Of a stretch of DNA of 64,000 nt, positions 43,357 through 51,306 are shown one piece after another. Made by a program: the position numbers and the translations under genes. Source of the stretch: Bog-473 sp036268485. Lineage in GTDB: Bacteria; Actinomycetota; Acidimicrobiia; Acidimicrobiales; RAAP-2. The notes below the pieces were generated by a model. It was not told the DNA's origin, did no database searches, and worked only from the letters and a program-made list of their open reading frames with translations. The DNA lies in the NCBI GenBank assembly GCA_036268485.1, contig DATAUC010000043.1:1-64000 (forward strand), in the 5' to 3' direction. How positions within the stretch are numbered: the first letter of the stretch is position 1; each line of letters opens with the position of its first letter.

Positions 43357-43928
43357 TGGAAGACGACGACATGGGGGCCCTGGTCAGAGAGGACACGCGG
43401 GAGAAGATGGTCAAGGCCATCGACCACGTGCGGGTGGAGATGAGCAACGTGCGCACCGGGCGGCCTTCTTCGGCCCTGCTCGAGCCGCTGATCGTCGACT
43501 ACTACGGCACCCCGACGGCGTTGCGCCAACTGGCCCAGTTCAGCGTGCCTGACGCCATGCTGCTGGTGGTCTCTCCTTATGACAAGGGTTCGCTCGGGGC
43601 CATTGAAAAGGCGATCCAGACTTCGGACCTGGGCATCAATCCCACCAACGACGGCAGCGTGATCCGCCTGGCGTTCCCACCCCTGACCGAGGAGCGCCGC
43701 AAGGAGTTCGTCAAGGTGGTGCGCCACAAGGCCGAAGAGGGCAAGGTAGCCATCCGCAACCTGCGCCGGGCCGGCCGCCACGAGCTCGATGCCCTGCAGA
43801 AGGACGGCGAACTCTCGACCGACGAGCTCGAGCGGGTCGAGAAGGAACTCGACAAGATGACGCAGGAGCAGGTGGCCGCCATCGACCAGCTGCTGGCCCA
43901 GAAAGAGCGAGATCTCCTACAGGTATGA
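43356..43928 (+). CDS. frr: Ribosome-recycling factor
   Basis: Splits post-termination ribosomes together with EF-G. The 190-residue protein is the usual length plus about 5 N-terminal residues, with VRTGRPSSALLEPLIVDYYGTPTALRQLA (about 32-60) and LPFPPLTEERR-like LAFPPLTEERRKEFVKVV near 105-122. Helical C-terminal segments make up the rest. The gene is coupled to pyrH and, through ATGA, to cdsA. Confidence 0.97.
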   Translation: MEDDDMGALVREDTREKMVKAIDHVRVEMSNVRTGRPSSALLEPLIVDYYGTPTALRQLAQFSVPDAMLLVVSPYDKGSLGAIEKAIQTSDLGINPTNDGSVIRLAFPPLTEERRKEFVKVVRHKAEEGKVAIRNLRRAGRHELDALQKDGELSTDELERVEKELDKMTQEQVAAIDQLLAQKERDLLQV

Positions 43929-45472
43929 GCGACGAATTCGGGGGCAGTGAGGACAGCGGGATAGACGAGGACCCCCCGATCTACCGCTCCGGCCGGGTAC
44001 GCATCATCGGGGCCGAGCCGGCAGGCAACGCCGTGCACGCCCCGACCGGGCCGGTGGTCGAAGAGCACCCCGACATGCAGCACTGGAACGACGCCCCCAC
44101 CGGGCAGGTGCCGGCCATCCTCGACCGCAGCGGCGACGAGCCGGCGCTGGCCCCGCCCACCTGGCGTGAGGAGGCCACCGACTGGGCCGCCCACGAGGAG
44201 CTCTTCGAGCCCTCCATGCTGTCCGACGACCAGCCCGCCGTGGGATCCATGGTCAACGACAACAACGAGCAGGTCGACATGGAGCGCCAGCCCTGGCACT
44301 TCGACCCGCTGGATCTGCCGGGCGACCCGGGCGACGAGGACACCCTCTTCATGGCGCCCCCGACCACGGCGGTGCCCACGCCGACGCCACCGCCGACGCC
44401 AGCCCCGGCCCCGGCCCGGATCACCTATGTGGCAGAGCCCGAGCCGGTATCGGTCCCTGACATTGAGTTCGAGCCGGAGTTCGAGCCCCGCTACCAGGCC
44501 GAACCCGCCCCGACCGCCTCCATCCCGTCCCCGGTGGCGGCCAGCCGGCTCAGTCCGCCGACGCCGCCCCAGGCCCGGACCCGCACACCGCGGTCGCCCC
44601 GCACCAGCCGGCTGCGTGAGGACGGCCGCAACGTCAACACCGGCGGGACCGGCGGGCGCAACATGCAGGTGGCCATCGCCTCGGGCGTGGTCCTGTTCCT
44701 GGCCGCCCTGCTCTGCTTCAAGGCCGGCAACGTGGGCGCCCTGGTCATCTCCACGTTGGTGGTGCTGCTCTGCGCGGCCGAGGCCTTCGCCGCCTTCCGC
44801 CGGGCCCAGTACCACCCGGCCACCTTGCTCGGTCTGGTGGCCTCGCTCTCCCTGATGGTCGAGACCTACAACAAGGGCGTCTCCGCCCTGCCCCTCATCC
44901 TGGCCATGCTGGTAGCGGTCAGCTTCATCTGGTACCTGGCCGGCGTGGAGAAGGGGGCGGACCCCATCGCCGGGCTGACCTCGACGGTGTTCGTCTTCAC
45001 CTGGATCGGCGGCTTCGGTTCTTTCGCCGCCCTCATCGTGAGCCCGTCTGTCTTTCCGGATCGCCACGGCGTGGCCTTCCTGCTGGCCGCCATCCTCACC
45101 ACCGCGGCGGCCGACGTCGGCGGACTGCTGGTCGGCTCCTCGCTGGGCCGCCACCCCTTGGCCCCCTCCATCAGCCCCAACAAGAGTTGGGAAGGGTTGA
45201 TCGGCGGCCTGGTGGCCTCCCTCTTAATTGCCGCCGTGGTGGTCCACTTCATCCACCCCTGGACCCTGAGCAAGGCGCTGATCCTCGGCCTGGTAGTCGG
45301 GGTCATTGCTCCGTTGGGCGACTTGGGGCAATCGATGATCAAACGGCAGATCGGCGTGAAGGACATGAGCCGGCTCCTGCCCGGCCACGGGGGCATCCTG
45401 GACCGGTTCGACGGGCTCCTCTTCGTCCTGCCCGCCACGTACTTCGTGGTCAAAGCGCTGCACTTAGGCTGA
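43925..45472 (+). CDS. cdsA: Phosphatidate cytidylyltransferase with long N-terminal extension
   Basis: Makes CDP-diacylglycerol for phospholipid synthesis in the membrane. The 515-residue protein is far longer than the usual 270-300: residues 1-240 are an acidic, Pro-rich cytoplasmic segment of low complexity, and the membrane domain starts near 243 with about eight segments. The signature DLGQSMIKRQIGVKDMSRLLPGHGGILDRFDG near 460-492 contains the conserved Lys/Arg and Asp residues, so the enzyme looks intact. ATG overlaps the frr stop. The role of the extension is unknown. Confidence 0.93.
   Translation: MSDEFGGSEDSGIDEDPPIYRSGRVRIIGAEPAGNAVHAPTGPVVEEHPDMQHWNDAPTGQVPAILDRSGDEPALAPPTWREEATDWAAHEELFEPSMLSDDQPAVGSMVNDNNEQVDMERQPWHFDPLDLPGDPGDEDTLFMAPPTTAVPTPTPPPTPAPAPARITYVAEPEPVSVPDIEFEPEFEPRYQAEPAPTASIPSPVAASRLSPPTPPQARTRTPRSPRTSRLREDGRNVNTGGTGGRNMQVAIASGVVLFLAALLCFKAGNVGALVISTLVVLLCAAEAFAAFRRAQYHPATLLGLVASLSLMVETYNKGVSALPLILAMLVAVSFIWYLAGVEKGADPIAGLTSTVFVFTWIGGFGSFAALIVSPSVFPDRHGVAFLLAAILTTAAADVGGLLVGSSLGRHPLAPSISPNKSWEGLIGGLVASLLIAAVVVHFIHPWTLSKALILGLVVGVIAPLGDLGQSMIKRQIGVKDMSRLLPGHGGILDRFDGLLFVLPATYFVVKALHLG
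45465..45470 (+). promoter_or_regulatory. Candidate -10 element of dxr (leaderless)
   Basis: TAGGCT at the end of cdsA ends 6 bases before the dxr ATG; no ribosome-binding site lies between. Confidence 0.4.
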
Positions 45473-45476
45473 CCTG

Positions 45477-46640
45477 ATGCGCACCGTCAGCTTGTTGGGA
45501 TCAACAGGCTCGATCGGCACGCAAGCCGTTGACGTCCTGCAGGGGGAGTCCGACCGCTACCGCGTGGTGGCGCTGGCGGCCCAGCGCTCAGTCGAGTTGC
45601 TGCTGGCCCAGGCCGCCCAGCTGCGGCCCGAGTTGGTGGTCATCGGCGAGGAGTCGCTCTACGCCACCGTGCGGGACGGCGTGCCGGCCGGCACGGACGT
45701 CATGGTCGGCCTCGACGGCCTAGTGGCCGCCGCCCAGTCAGCCGACGTCGTGCTCAACGCCGTGGTCGGCTTCGCCGGCCTCCCCGTGACCATGGCCGCC
45801 CTCGAAGCCGGCAAGCGCCTGGCCCTGGCCAACAAGGAGTCGCTCATCGCCGGGGCGCCGGTCGTGCAGAAGGCCCGCCGCACCCCCGGGGCCGAGATCG
45901 TGCCGGTCGACTCGGAGCACTGCGCCGTGCACCAGTGCCTGGCCGCCGTGGACAGCCCGACTTCGGTGGCCCGCCTGCTGCTCACCGCCTCGGGTGGCCC
46001 GTTCCGGGGTCGGACGGCGGCCCAGCTCGAGGGTGTCACGATCGCCGACGCGCTGGCCCATCCCACCTGGTCCATGGGCCCGAAGATCACCATCGATTCC
46101 TCCACCCTGATGAACAAGGGCCTGGAGGTGATTGAGGCCCACGAGCTCTTCTCCATTTCCTATGACCGCATCGACATCGTGGTCCACCCGCAGTCGATCG
46201 TGCACTCCATGGTCGAGCTGCGCGACGGGTCGACCATCGCCCAGCTCTCCCAGCCCGACATGCGGCTGCCCATCGGCTACGCCCTGGGCTGGCCCGACCG
46301 CTCGGCCCAACCGTTCGGCGCCCTGGACTGGTCGGCCCCGACCACGCTGACGTTCGAGCCGCCCCAACGCGACGTCTTCGGTTGCATCGACCTGGCCTAT
46401 GAGGCGGGTCGGGCCGGCGGCTCGGCCCCGGCCTGGCTCAGCGCAGCCAACGAGGTGGCGGTCGAAGCCTTCCTGGACGGGCATCTGCCCTGGCCCGGCA
46501 TCGCCGCCGTGGTGGAAGAGACGCTGGCGGAGTGGCGGGACGAGTCGATGGACCAGGTGGAAGACGTGCTGGCGGCCGACGCCGAGGCCCGGGGGCGGGC
46601 CCGAGCCGCCGTGGGCCGCCGTACTGCCAGCGGGGGCTGA
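45477..46640 (+). CDS. dxr: 1-deoxy-D-xylulose-5-phosphate reductoisomerase
   Basis: Second step of the MEP isoprenoid pathway, NADPH-dependent. The 387-residue protein has the cofactor loop LGSTGSIG (7-14), ALANKESLIAGAP near 118, the metal-binding PVDSEHCAVHQCL near 142-154, and MGPKITIDSSTLMNKGLEVIEAHELF near 199-224. The length is normal. ispG lies two genes downstream, so two MEP-pathway genes bracket rseP, a common arrangement. Confidence 0.96.
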   Translation: MRTVSLLGSTGSIGTQAVDVLQGESDRYRVVALAAQRSVELLLAQAAQLRPELVVIGEESLYATVRDGVPAGTDVMVGLDGLVAAAQSADVVLNAVVGFAGLPVTMAALEAGKRLALANKESLIAGAPVVQKARRTPGAEIVPVDSEHCAVHQCLAAVDSPTSVARLLLTASGGPFRGRTAAQLEGVTIADALAHPTWSMGPKITIDSSTLMNKGLEVIEAHELFSISYDRIDIVVHPQSIVHSMVELRDGSTIAQLSQPDMRLPIGYALGWPDRSAQPFGALDWSAPTTLTFEPPQRDVFGCIDLAYEAGRAGGSAPAWLSAANEVAVEAFLDGHLPWPGIAAVVEETLAEWRDESMDQVEDVLAADAEARGRARAAVGRRTASGG

Positions 46641-46644
46641 GCGG

Positions 46645-46650
46645 TAGCGT
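46645..46650 (+). promoter_or_regulatory. Candidate -10 element of rseP (leaderless)
   Basis: TAGCGT ends 10 bases before the rseP ATG at 46661, right after the dxr stop. Confidence 0.35.
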
Positions 46651-46660
46651 TGACAGCGGT

Positions 46661-47980
46661 ATGACGCTGACCGCCAAGGACCCGAGCGCCACCGCTCCCG
46701 CACTCCCGCCGGCGGAACCGCCGGTGAACGCCGGGAACTTCGGGCCCGTGGTCAGGCTCCTGGGGGCGCTGGCCCTCATCACGGCCATCTTCTTGGCCAC
46801 CGGGCTGGGCGACCTGCTCCTCTTCATCGCCATCCTGATCGTCATCGTCATGCTGCATGAGCTGGGCCACTTCGTCACGGCCAAGTGGGCCGGCATGAAG
46901 GTGACCGAGTACTTCGTGGGCTTCGGGCCCCGCCTGTGGTCGGTGCGCCGGGGCGAGACCGAGTACGGGGTCAAGGCCATCCCGGCCGGCGGCTACGTCC
47001 GCATCACCGGCTTCACCGTGCTCGAAGACGTGGCCATCGAGGACGAGCCCCGCACCTACCGCCAGCAACCCTTCTGGAAGCGCATCATCGTGGCCTCGGC
47101 CGGCTCGACCGTGCACTTCATCATCGCCTTCGTGCTGGCCCTCATCATCGCCTTCTCCTACGGCGTGGCGTCCAACAACGTCCAGGTGAGCAGCATCGAT
47201 CATTGGAACGGCGTGGCCCAGACGCCGGCCCAGGCCGCCGGCCTGCAGCCGGGGGACACCATCGTCTCGGTCAACGGCCACCGCCTCAGCAGCCCCAACA
47301 CGTTCACCAACGCGGTGCATGACTCCAAGGGACGGCCCGTCAGCTTCACCTACCTGCGGGACGGGCAGACGCACGCCGCCACGGTTACACCGCGCCTCGG
47401 GCAGGGGATCTCGGTGGCCGGCGGGATAAAGCTCAACCCCCACGACGACTACATCGGCGTGGTCCTCACCGGGGCCACCCAGTCGGTCAATCCCCTGTCG
47501 GCGGTGAAGGTGGCGGCCGACAACCTGGGCTCGGCCACCCGGGAAGAGGTGGACGGGGTCATTAAGACCTTCTCGCCCAGCGGCCTGCGCTCGGTGGTCC
47601 ACCAGGTGACCAACTCCAAGGCGGCCACGCAGGCGGCCGACAACCCCGACACGGCCACCCGGCCGGTCTCGCTGGTCGGCATCGCCGGCCTGGGCGTACA
47701 GGCCCAGAAGGCCGGGCTCGAGGACCTGCTCGAACTCCTGATCCTGATCAACATCATCTTCGGACTGCTGAACATGCTGCCCATGCTCCCGCTCGATGGA
47801 GGGCACGTCGCCGTGGCGGCCTATGAGTGGATCCGGACCAAGAAGGGGCAGGCCTACTATCGAGCGGACATCACCAAGCTCTTCCCGGTGGTCTTCGTCT
47901 TCCTGGCCTTCCTCAGCATCTTCGTGCTGTCCGGGGTCTTCCTCGACCTGACGCATCCGGTGAAGAACGTCTTCCCCTGA
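46661..47980 (+). CDS. rseP: Site-2 (intramembrane) zinc metalloprotease, RseP/Rip1 family
   Basis: Membrane-embedded protease that cleaves anti-sigma factors and other membrane proteins. The ATG at 46661 gives 439 residues; the longer frame is a shadow in dxr. The zinc motif HELGH is at 66-70 in the first long membrane segment, a PDZ domain covers about 185-270, and the second motif NMLPMLPLDGGH lies near 372-383 in the C-terminal membrane region. The position between dxr and ispG is conserved. A local candidate substrate would be the membrane partner of the ECF sigma factor in this window (speculative). Confidence 0.93.
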   Translation: MTLTAKDPSATAPALPPAEPPVNAGNFGPVVRLLGALALITAIFLATGLGDLLLFIAILIVIVMLHELGHFVTAKWAGMKVTEYFVGFGPRLWSVRRGETEYGVKAIPAGGYVRITGFTVLEDVAIEDEPRTYRQQPFWKRIIVASAGSTVHFIIAFVLALIIAFSYGVASNNVQVSSIDHWNGVAQTPAQAAGLQPGDTIVSVNGHRLSSPNTFTNAVHDSKGRPVSFTYLRDGQTHAATVTPRLGQGISVAGGIKLNPHDDYIGVVLTGATQSVNPLSAVKVAADNLGSATREEVDGVIKTFSPSGLRSVVHQVTNSKAATQAADNPDTATRPVSLVGIAGLGVQAQKAGLEDLLELLILINIIFGLLNMLPMLPLDGGHVAVAAYEWIRTKKGQAYYRADITKLFPVVFVFLAFLSIFVLSGVFLDLTHPVKNVFP

Positions 47981-48002
47981 CCTCGTGACCTGATCGGACA
48001 CC

Positions 48003-49235
48003 GTGGAACACTCCTCCTCCCTCATCTGGCCTCGCCGGCAGACCCGGCGCATCACGCTCGGCGGCGTCCCCATCGGTGACGGCGCCCCGGTGACGGTGCA
48101 GTCGATGACGACGACCAAGACGGCCGACGTGGACGGCACGCTGGCCCAGATTTACGCGCTGGCCGCGGCGGGCGCCGACATCGTGCGCTGTACCTGCAAC
48201 GAGGAGGCCGCCGCGGTTGGGCTGGCCCAGATCATCCCCCGCTCGCCCGTGCCCATCGTGGCCGACATCCACTTCCACCACGAGATGGCGCTGGCCGCCC
48301 TCGAAGCCGGCGTGCAGGGCCTGCGCCTCAACCCGGGCAACCTGCGCAAGGAATCCGAGATCAAGCAGGTGGCGGCCGAGGCCCGTGACCGCGGCGTGCC
48401 CATCCGCATCGGTGTCAATGCCGGCTCGCTCCACCCCGACCTCTACAAGAAGTACGGCGGCGCCACCCCCGAGGCGCTGGTCGAGTCGGCCCGCAACGAA
48501 CTGCACTACTTCGAAGAGGTCGACTTCCACGACGTCAAGATCTCGGTCAAGGCGTCGTCGGTGGCTCTCATGATCGCCGCCTACCGACTGGCGTCAGAGA
48601 GTTTCGACCATCCGTTGCATCTGGGCGTCACCGAAGCCGGACCGCCGCCGGCCGGACTGGTCAAGGGCACGGCCGGCATCGCCACCCTCTTGGCCGAAGG
48701 GATCGGTGACACCATCCGCTTCTCGCTGACGGCCGATCCGGTCGAAGAAGCGCGGGCGGGTCGCCAGTTGCTCGAGTCGCTCGGGCTGCGCGAGCGCAAG
48801 GGCCTCGATCTCATTGCCTGCCCATCGTGTGGGCGGGCCCAGGTCGATGTCATTGCCGTAGCCAAGGAAGCCCAAGAGGCGCTGGAGAAGCTGAACCTGC
48901 CCATTCAGGTCGCCGTCATGGGTTGCGTGGTCAACGGTCCGGGCGAAGCACGCGAAGCCGACATCGGCATCGCGGCCGGCAAGAAGAAAGGGCACCTTTT
49001 CATCCGGGGCAAGATCGTGCGCGTCGTGCCCGAAGAGGGCATGGTGCAGGCCCTCGTGGAAGAAGCCGAGCGATTGGTGGCCGAAGGGGTTGAGGCTCGC
49101 CTGGCCGCGGCCGATGATTCGGCCGAGGCCGAGGCCGAGGCAGACCGACAGGAACTCCTTACCGAAGGTGGCGCCGACCCCAACCACACGGCGCAGAAGA
49201 TTGAGATCATCCGCCGTCACCACGACGAGGGGTGA
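48003..49235 (+). CDS. ispG: (E)-4-hydroxy-3-methylbut-2-enyl-diphosphate synthase
   Basis: Iron-sulfur enzyme of the MEP pathway. The 410-residue protein has VQSMTTTKTADVDGTLAQI near 33-51, the TIM-barrel RLNPGN region near 109, and the [4Fe-4S] ligands C273 and C276 (CPSCGR) and C308 (GCVVNGPGEA). The C-terminal 40 residues are an acidic Ala/Glu-rich extension. Length is slightly over the usual 360-390. The GTG start has no clear ribosome-binding site. Confidence 0.95.
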   Translation: MEHSSSLIWPRRQTRRITLGGVPIGDGAPVTVQSMTTTKTADVDGTLAQIYALAAAGADIVRCTCNEEAAAVGLAQIIPRSPVPIVADIHFHHEMALAALEAGVQGLRLNPGNLRKESEIKQVAAEARDRGVPIRIGVNAGSLHPDLYKKYGGATPEALVESARNELHYFEEVDFHDVKISVKASSVALMIAAYRLASESFDHPLHLGVTEAGPPPAGLVKGTAGIATLLAEGIGDTIRFSLTADPVEEARAGRQLLESLGLRERKGLDLIACPSCGRAQVDVIAVAKEAQEALEKLNLPIQVAVMGCVVNGPGEAREADIGIAAGKKKGHLFIRGKIVRVVPEEGMVQALVEEAERLVAEGVEARLAAADDSAEAEAEADRQELLTEGGADPNHTAQKIEIIRRHHDEG

Positions 49236-49248
49236 GCGGATAGCCCAC

Positions 49249-49254
49249 TACCCT
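49249..49254 (+). promoter_or_regulatory. Candidate -10 element of proS (leaderless)
   Basis: TACCCT ends 6 bases before the ATG at 49261, in the 25-base gap after ispG. Confidence 0.4.
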
Positions 49255-49260
49255 TGCCGC

Positions 49261-50673
49261 ATGGCCAAGGGAACGATCGTCACCCGGGAAGAGGACTTCC
49301 CCCAGTGGTACCAAGAGGTCATCGCTGGGGCCGAACTGGCCGAGAACGGACCGGTGCGCGGCACCATGGTCATCCGTCCCTGGGGCTACGGCATTTGGGA
49401 ACTGCTCCAAGCCGAGTTGGACCGGCGCATTAAGGAGGCCGGGGCGGAGAACGCCTACTTCCCCCTCTTCATCCCCGAGTCCTACCTGAAACTCGAAGCC
49501 GAGCACGTCGAAGGCTTCGCCCCCGAGCTGGCCGTCGTCACCCACGGCGGGGGCAAGCAGCTCGAAGAGCCCGTCGTGGTCCGCCCCACCAGCGAGACGG
49601 TCATCAACAGCTTCTTCGCCAAGTGGATCCAGAGCTACCGCGACCTGCCGCTGCTCATCAATCAGTGGGCCAACGTGGTGCGCTGGGAGCTGCGGCCCCG
49701 GCTGTTTCTGCGCACCAGCGAGTTCCTCTGGCAGGAGGGCCACACGGCCCATGCCGGCGAGGTCGAGGCCCGGGACTACGCCCTGCAGATCCTCAGCGAC
49801 GTGTACGTGGCCACCATGACCGGTGTGGCCTATCTGCCCGTGCTGACCGGCCACAAGACGGCCCGCGAGCGCTTCGCCGGCGCCACCCGCACCTGGACCT
49901 GCGAGGGAATGATGGGGGACGGCAAGGCGTTGCAGATGGGCACCAGCCACGAGTTGGGCCAGAACTTCGCCAAGGCCTTCGGCATCACCTACACCAGCGC
50001 CGAAGGCGTGGTTGAGCATGCCTGGCAGACCTCCTGGGGCGTCTCCACCCGCCTGATCGGCGCCCTGGTCATGGGCCACGGCGACGACTTCGGCTTGCGG
50101 TTGCCGCCTGTCCTGGCGCCCCAACAGGTGGTCGTGCTGGTGATCAAAGAGGACGAGGCCGTTCGCACCGCCGCTGAGACGCTGGTGGCCGAGTTGCGCG
50201 CCGCCGGGACCCGGGTCCGCCTCGATGACCGGACCGAGACCAGCTTCGGGCGGCGCTCGGTCGACTGGGAGCTCAAGGGCGTCCCGGTGCGGGTCGAGAT
50301 CGGACCGCGTGACCTGGCTGAGGGCAACGTCACTGTCGTAACCCGCCACACCCGTACCAAGGAGACGGTGCCGCTGGCCGGCGCGGCCAAGGAAGTCGGC
50401 GCCATCCTGATCCGGGTGGGACCCGAGCTGCTGGCCGAGGCCCTGGCGGCCCGGGAGGCCCGCATCGTCTCGGTCGACACGCTGGACGAAGCCATGGAGG
50501 CCGGGAAATCGGGGTTCGCCCGCATCCCCATGAGCGCCGTCGGAGCCGAGGGCGAGGACCGCCTGGGCACGGCCGCCCTGTCGATCCGCTGCCTGCAGCG
50601 ACCCGACGGCAGCCTGGCCGAGGACAGTGACGACGAGGCGACGTTGGTGGCGATCGTCGGAAGGTCGTACTGA
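49261..50673 (+). CDS. proS: Prolyl-tRNA synthetase, archaeal/eukaryotic-type
   Basis: Charges tRNA-Pro. The ATG at 49261 gives 470 residues starting MAKGTIVTREEDFPQWYQEVI. Class II motifs are present: motif 2 region WELRPRLFLRTSEFLWQEGHTAH near 144-166 and motif 3 GALVMGHGDDFGLRLPP near 273-289. The protein lacks the roughly 180-residue editing insertion of bacterial-type ProRS and ends with a terminal Tyr (IVGRSY), both features of the archaeal/eukaryotic-type short form. The downstream C-terminal domain is present although its zinc cysteines are largely absent. The usual actinobacterial enzyme is the bacterial type. Confidence 0.93.
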   Translation: MAKGTIVTREEDFPQWYQEVIAGAELAENGPVRGTMVIRPWGYGIWELLQAELDRRIKEAGAENAYFPLFIPESYLKLEAEHVEGFAPELAVVTHGGGKQLEEPVVVRPTSETVINSFFAKWIQSYRDLPLLINQWANVVRWELRPRLFLRTSEFLWQEGHTAHAGEVEARDYALQILSDVYVATMTGVAYLPVLTGHKTARERFAGATRTWTCEGMMGDGKALQMGTSHELGQNFAKAFGITYTSAEGVVEHAWQTSWGVSTRLIGALVMGHGDDFGLRLPPVLAPQQVVVLVIKEDEAVRTAAETLVAELRAAGTRVRLDDRTETSFGRRSVDWELKGVPVRVEIGPRDLAEGNVTVVTRHTRTKETVPLAGAAKEVGAILIRVGPELLAEALAAREARIVSVDTLDEAMEAGKSGFARIPMSAVGAEGEDRLGTAALSIRCLQRPDGSLAEDSDDEATLVAIVGRSY

Positions 50674-50678
50674 ATTGC

Positions 50679-50684
50679 TATAAT
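50679..50684 (+). promoter_or_regulatory. Extended -10 promoter of the rimP-nusA operon
   Basis: TATAAT preceded by TG at the extended -10 position, 5 bases after the proS stop; it is the best consensus -10 in the window. No clear -35 is seen. Transcription starting near 50691 would give a leader of about 100 bases. Confidence 0.6.
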
Positions 50685-50723
50685 CCCTCGCGCTGTCCAG
50701 TTTGAGTATCAGTACCTCGTTGG

Positions 50724-50748
50724 AGCGTGGGCTGCGGCCCACGCTTTT
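50724..50748 (+). terminator. Intrinsic terminator/attenuator in the rimP leader
   Basis: AGCGTGGGC (50724-50732) and GCCCACGCT (50737-50745) form a perfect 9-bp GC-rich stem with a TGCG loop, followed by a short T-run. It stands between the promoter and rimP, so it can end proS transcripts and attenuate rimP-nusA. In many bacteria this leader carries a similar hairpin. Confidence 0.7.
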
Positions 50749-50793
50749 GCTGTCTAGGTGCCTGAAGGGATGACCAGGAACGATCGAGAGGAG

Positions 50794-51306
50794 GTGAGTG
50801 CGCTGGCGACGACGAAGAGTACCGACGACCTGGCCGACGCTCTGGCCCCCCTGCTCGAGGCCCAAAACCTCGATCTGGTCGACGTGGAACTCCACGGCAC
50901 CGAACTCACCGTGTTTGTCGACCGCGAGGGCGGGGTGGATCTGGCCGCGCTGAGCCAGGCCACCCGGGTTGTCTCCGACACGCTGGACGAGATCGACCCC
51001 ATTCCGGGCCGCTACACCCTGTCGGTCAGCAGCCCGGGGCTGGAGCGCCGTCTGCGCACGCCGGCCCACTTCGCCCGGGCCGTCGGCGAGGCCGTCACCA
51101 TCCGGGTGCAGAGCGGCACCGAGAAGGTCCGGCGGGTCAGCGGGACGCTGGAGGCGGCCGACGCCGAGGGGTGCACCCTGACCGGCCCCGACCTGCCCGA
51201 AGGAACGTTGCGCATCGCCTACGGCGAGGTCGAGCGGGCCCGCACAGTTTTTGTTTGGGGCCCCGAGCCCAAGAAGTCCAAGAGTGAGAGGGTGAACAGG
51301 TCATGA
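50794..51306 (+). CDS. rimP: Ribosome maturation factor RimP
   Basis: Needed for 30S subunit maturation. The RimP fold is recognisable in LADALAPLLEAQNLDLVDVELHGTELTVFVDREGGVDLAALSQATRVVSDTLDEIDPIPGRYTLSVSSPGLERRLRTPAHFARAVGE. The start is unsettled: the GTG at 50794 (170 residues) is chosen, but a perfect AGGAGG (50789-50794) overlaps it and is spaced 8 bases from an in-frame CTG at 50803, and starts at 50758 (GTG) and 50770 (ATG) are also open. The 50758 start is only 10 bases after the leader terminator. It overlaps nusA as ATGA. Confidence 0.88.
   Translation: MSALATTKSTDDLADALAPLLEAQNLDLVDVELHGTELTVFVDREGGVDLAALSQATRVVSDTLDEIDPIPGRYTLSVSSPGLERRLRTPAHFARAVGEAVTIRVQSGTEKVRRVSGTLEAADAEGCTLTGPDLPEGTLRIAYGEVERARTVFVWGPEPKKSKSERVNRS

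Noticed and set aside
49207..51069. A 620-codon minus-strand frame opposite proS and rimP
   Set aside because: Antisense to conserved proteins, crosses the rimP terminator region and shows no recognisable motif.
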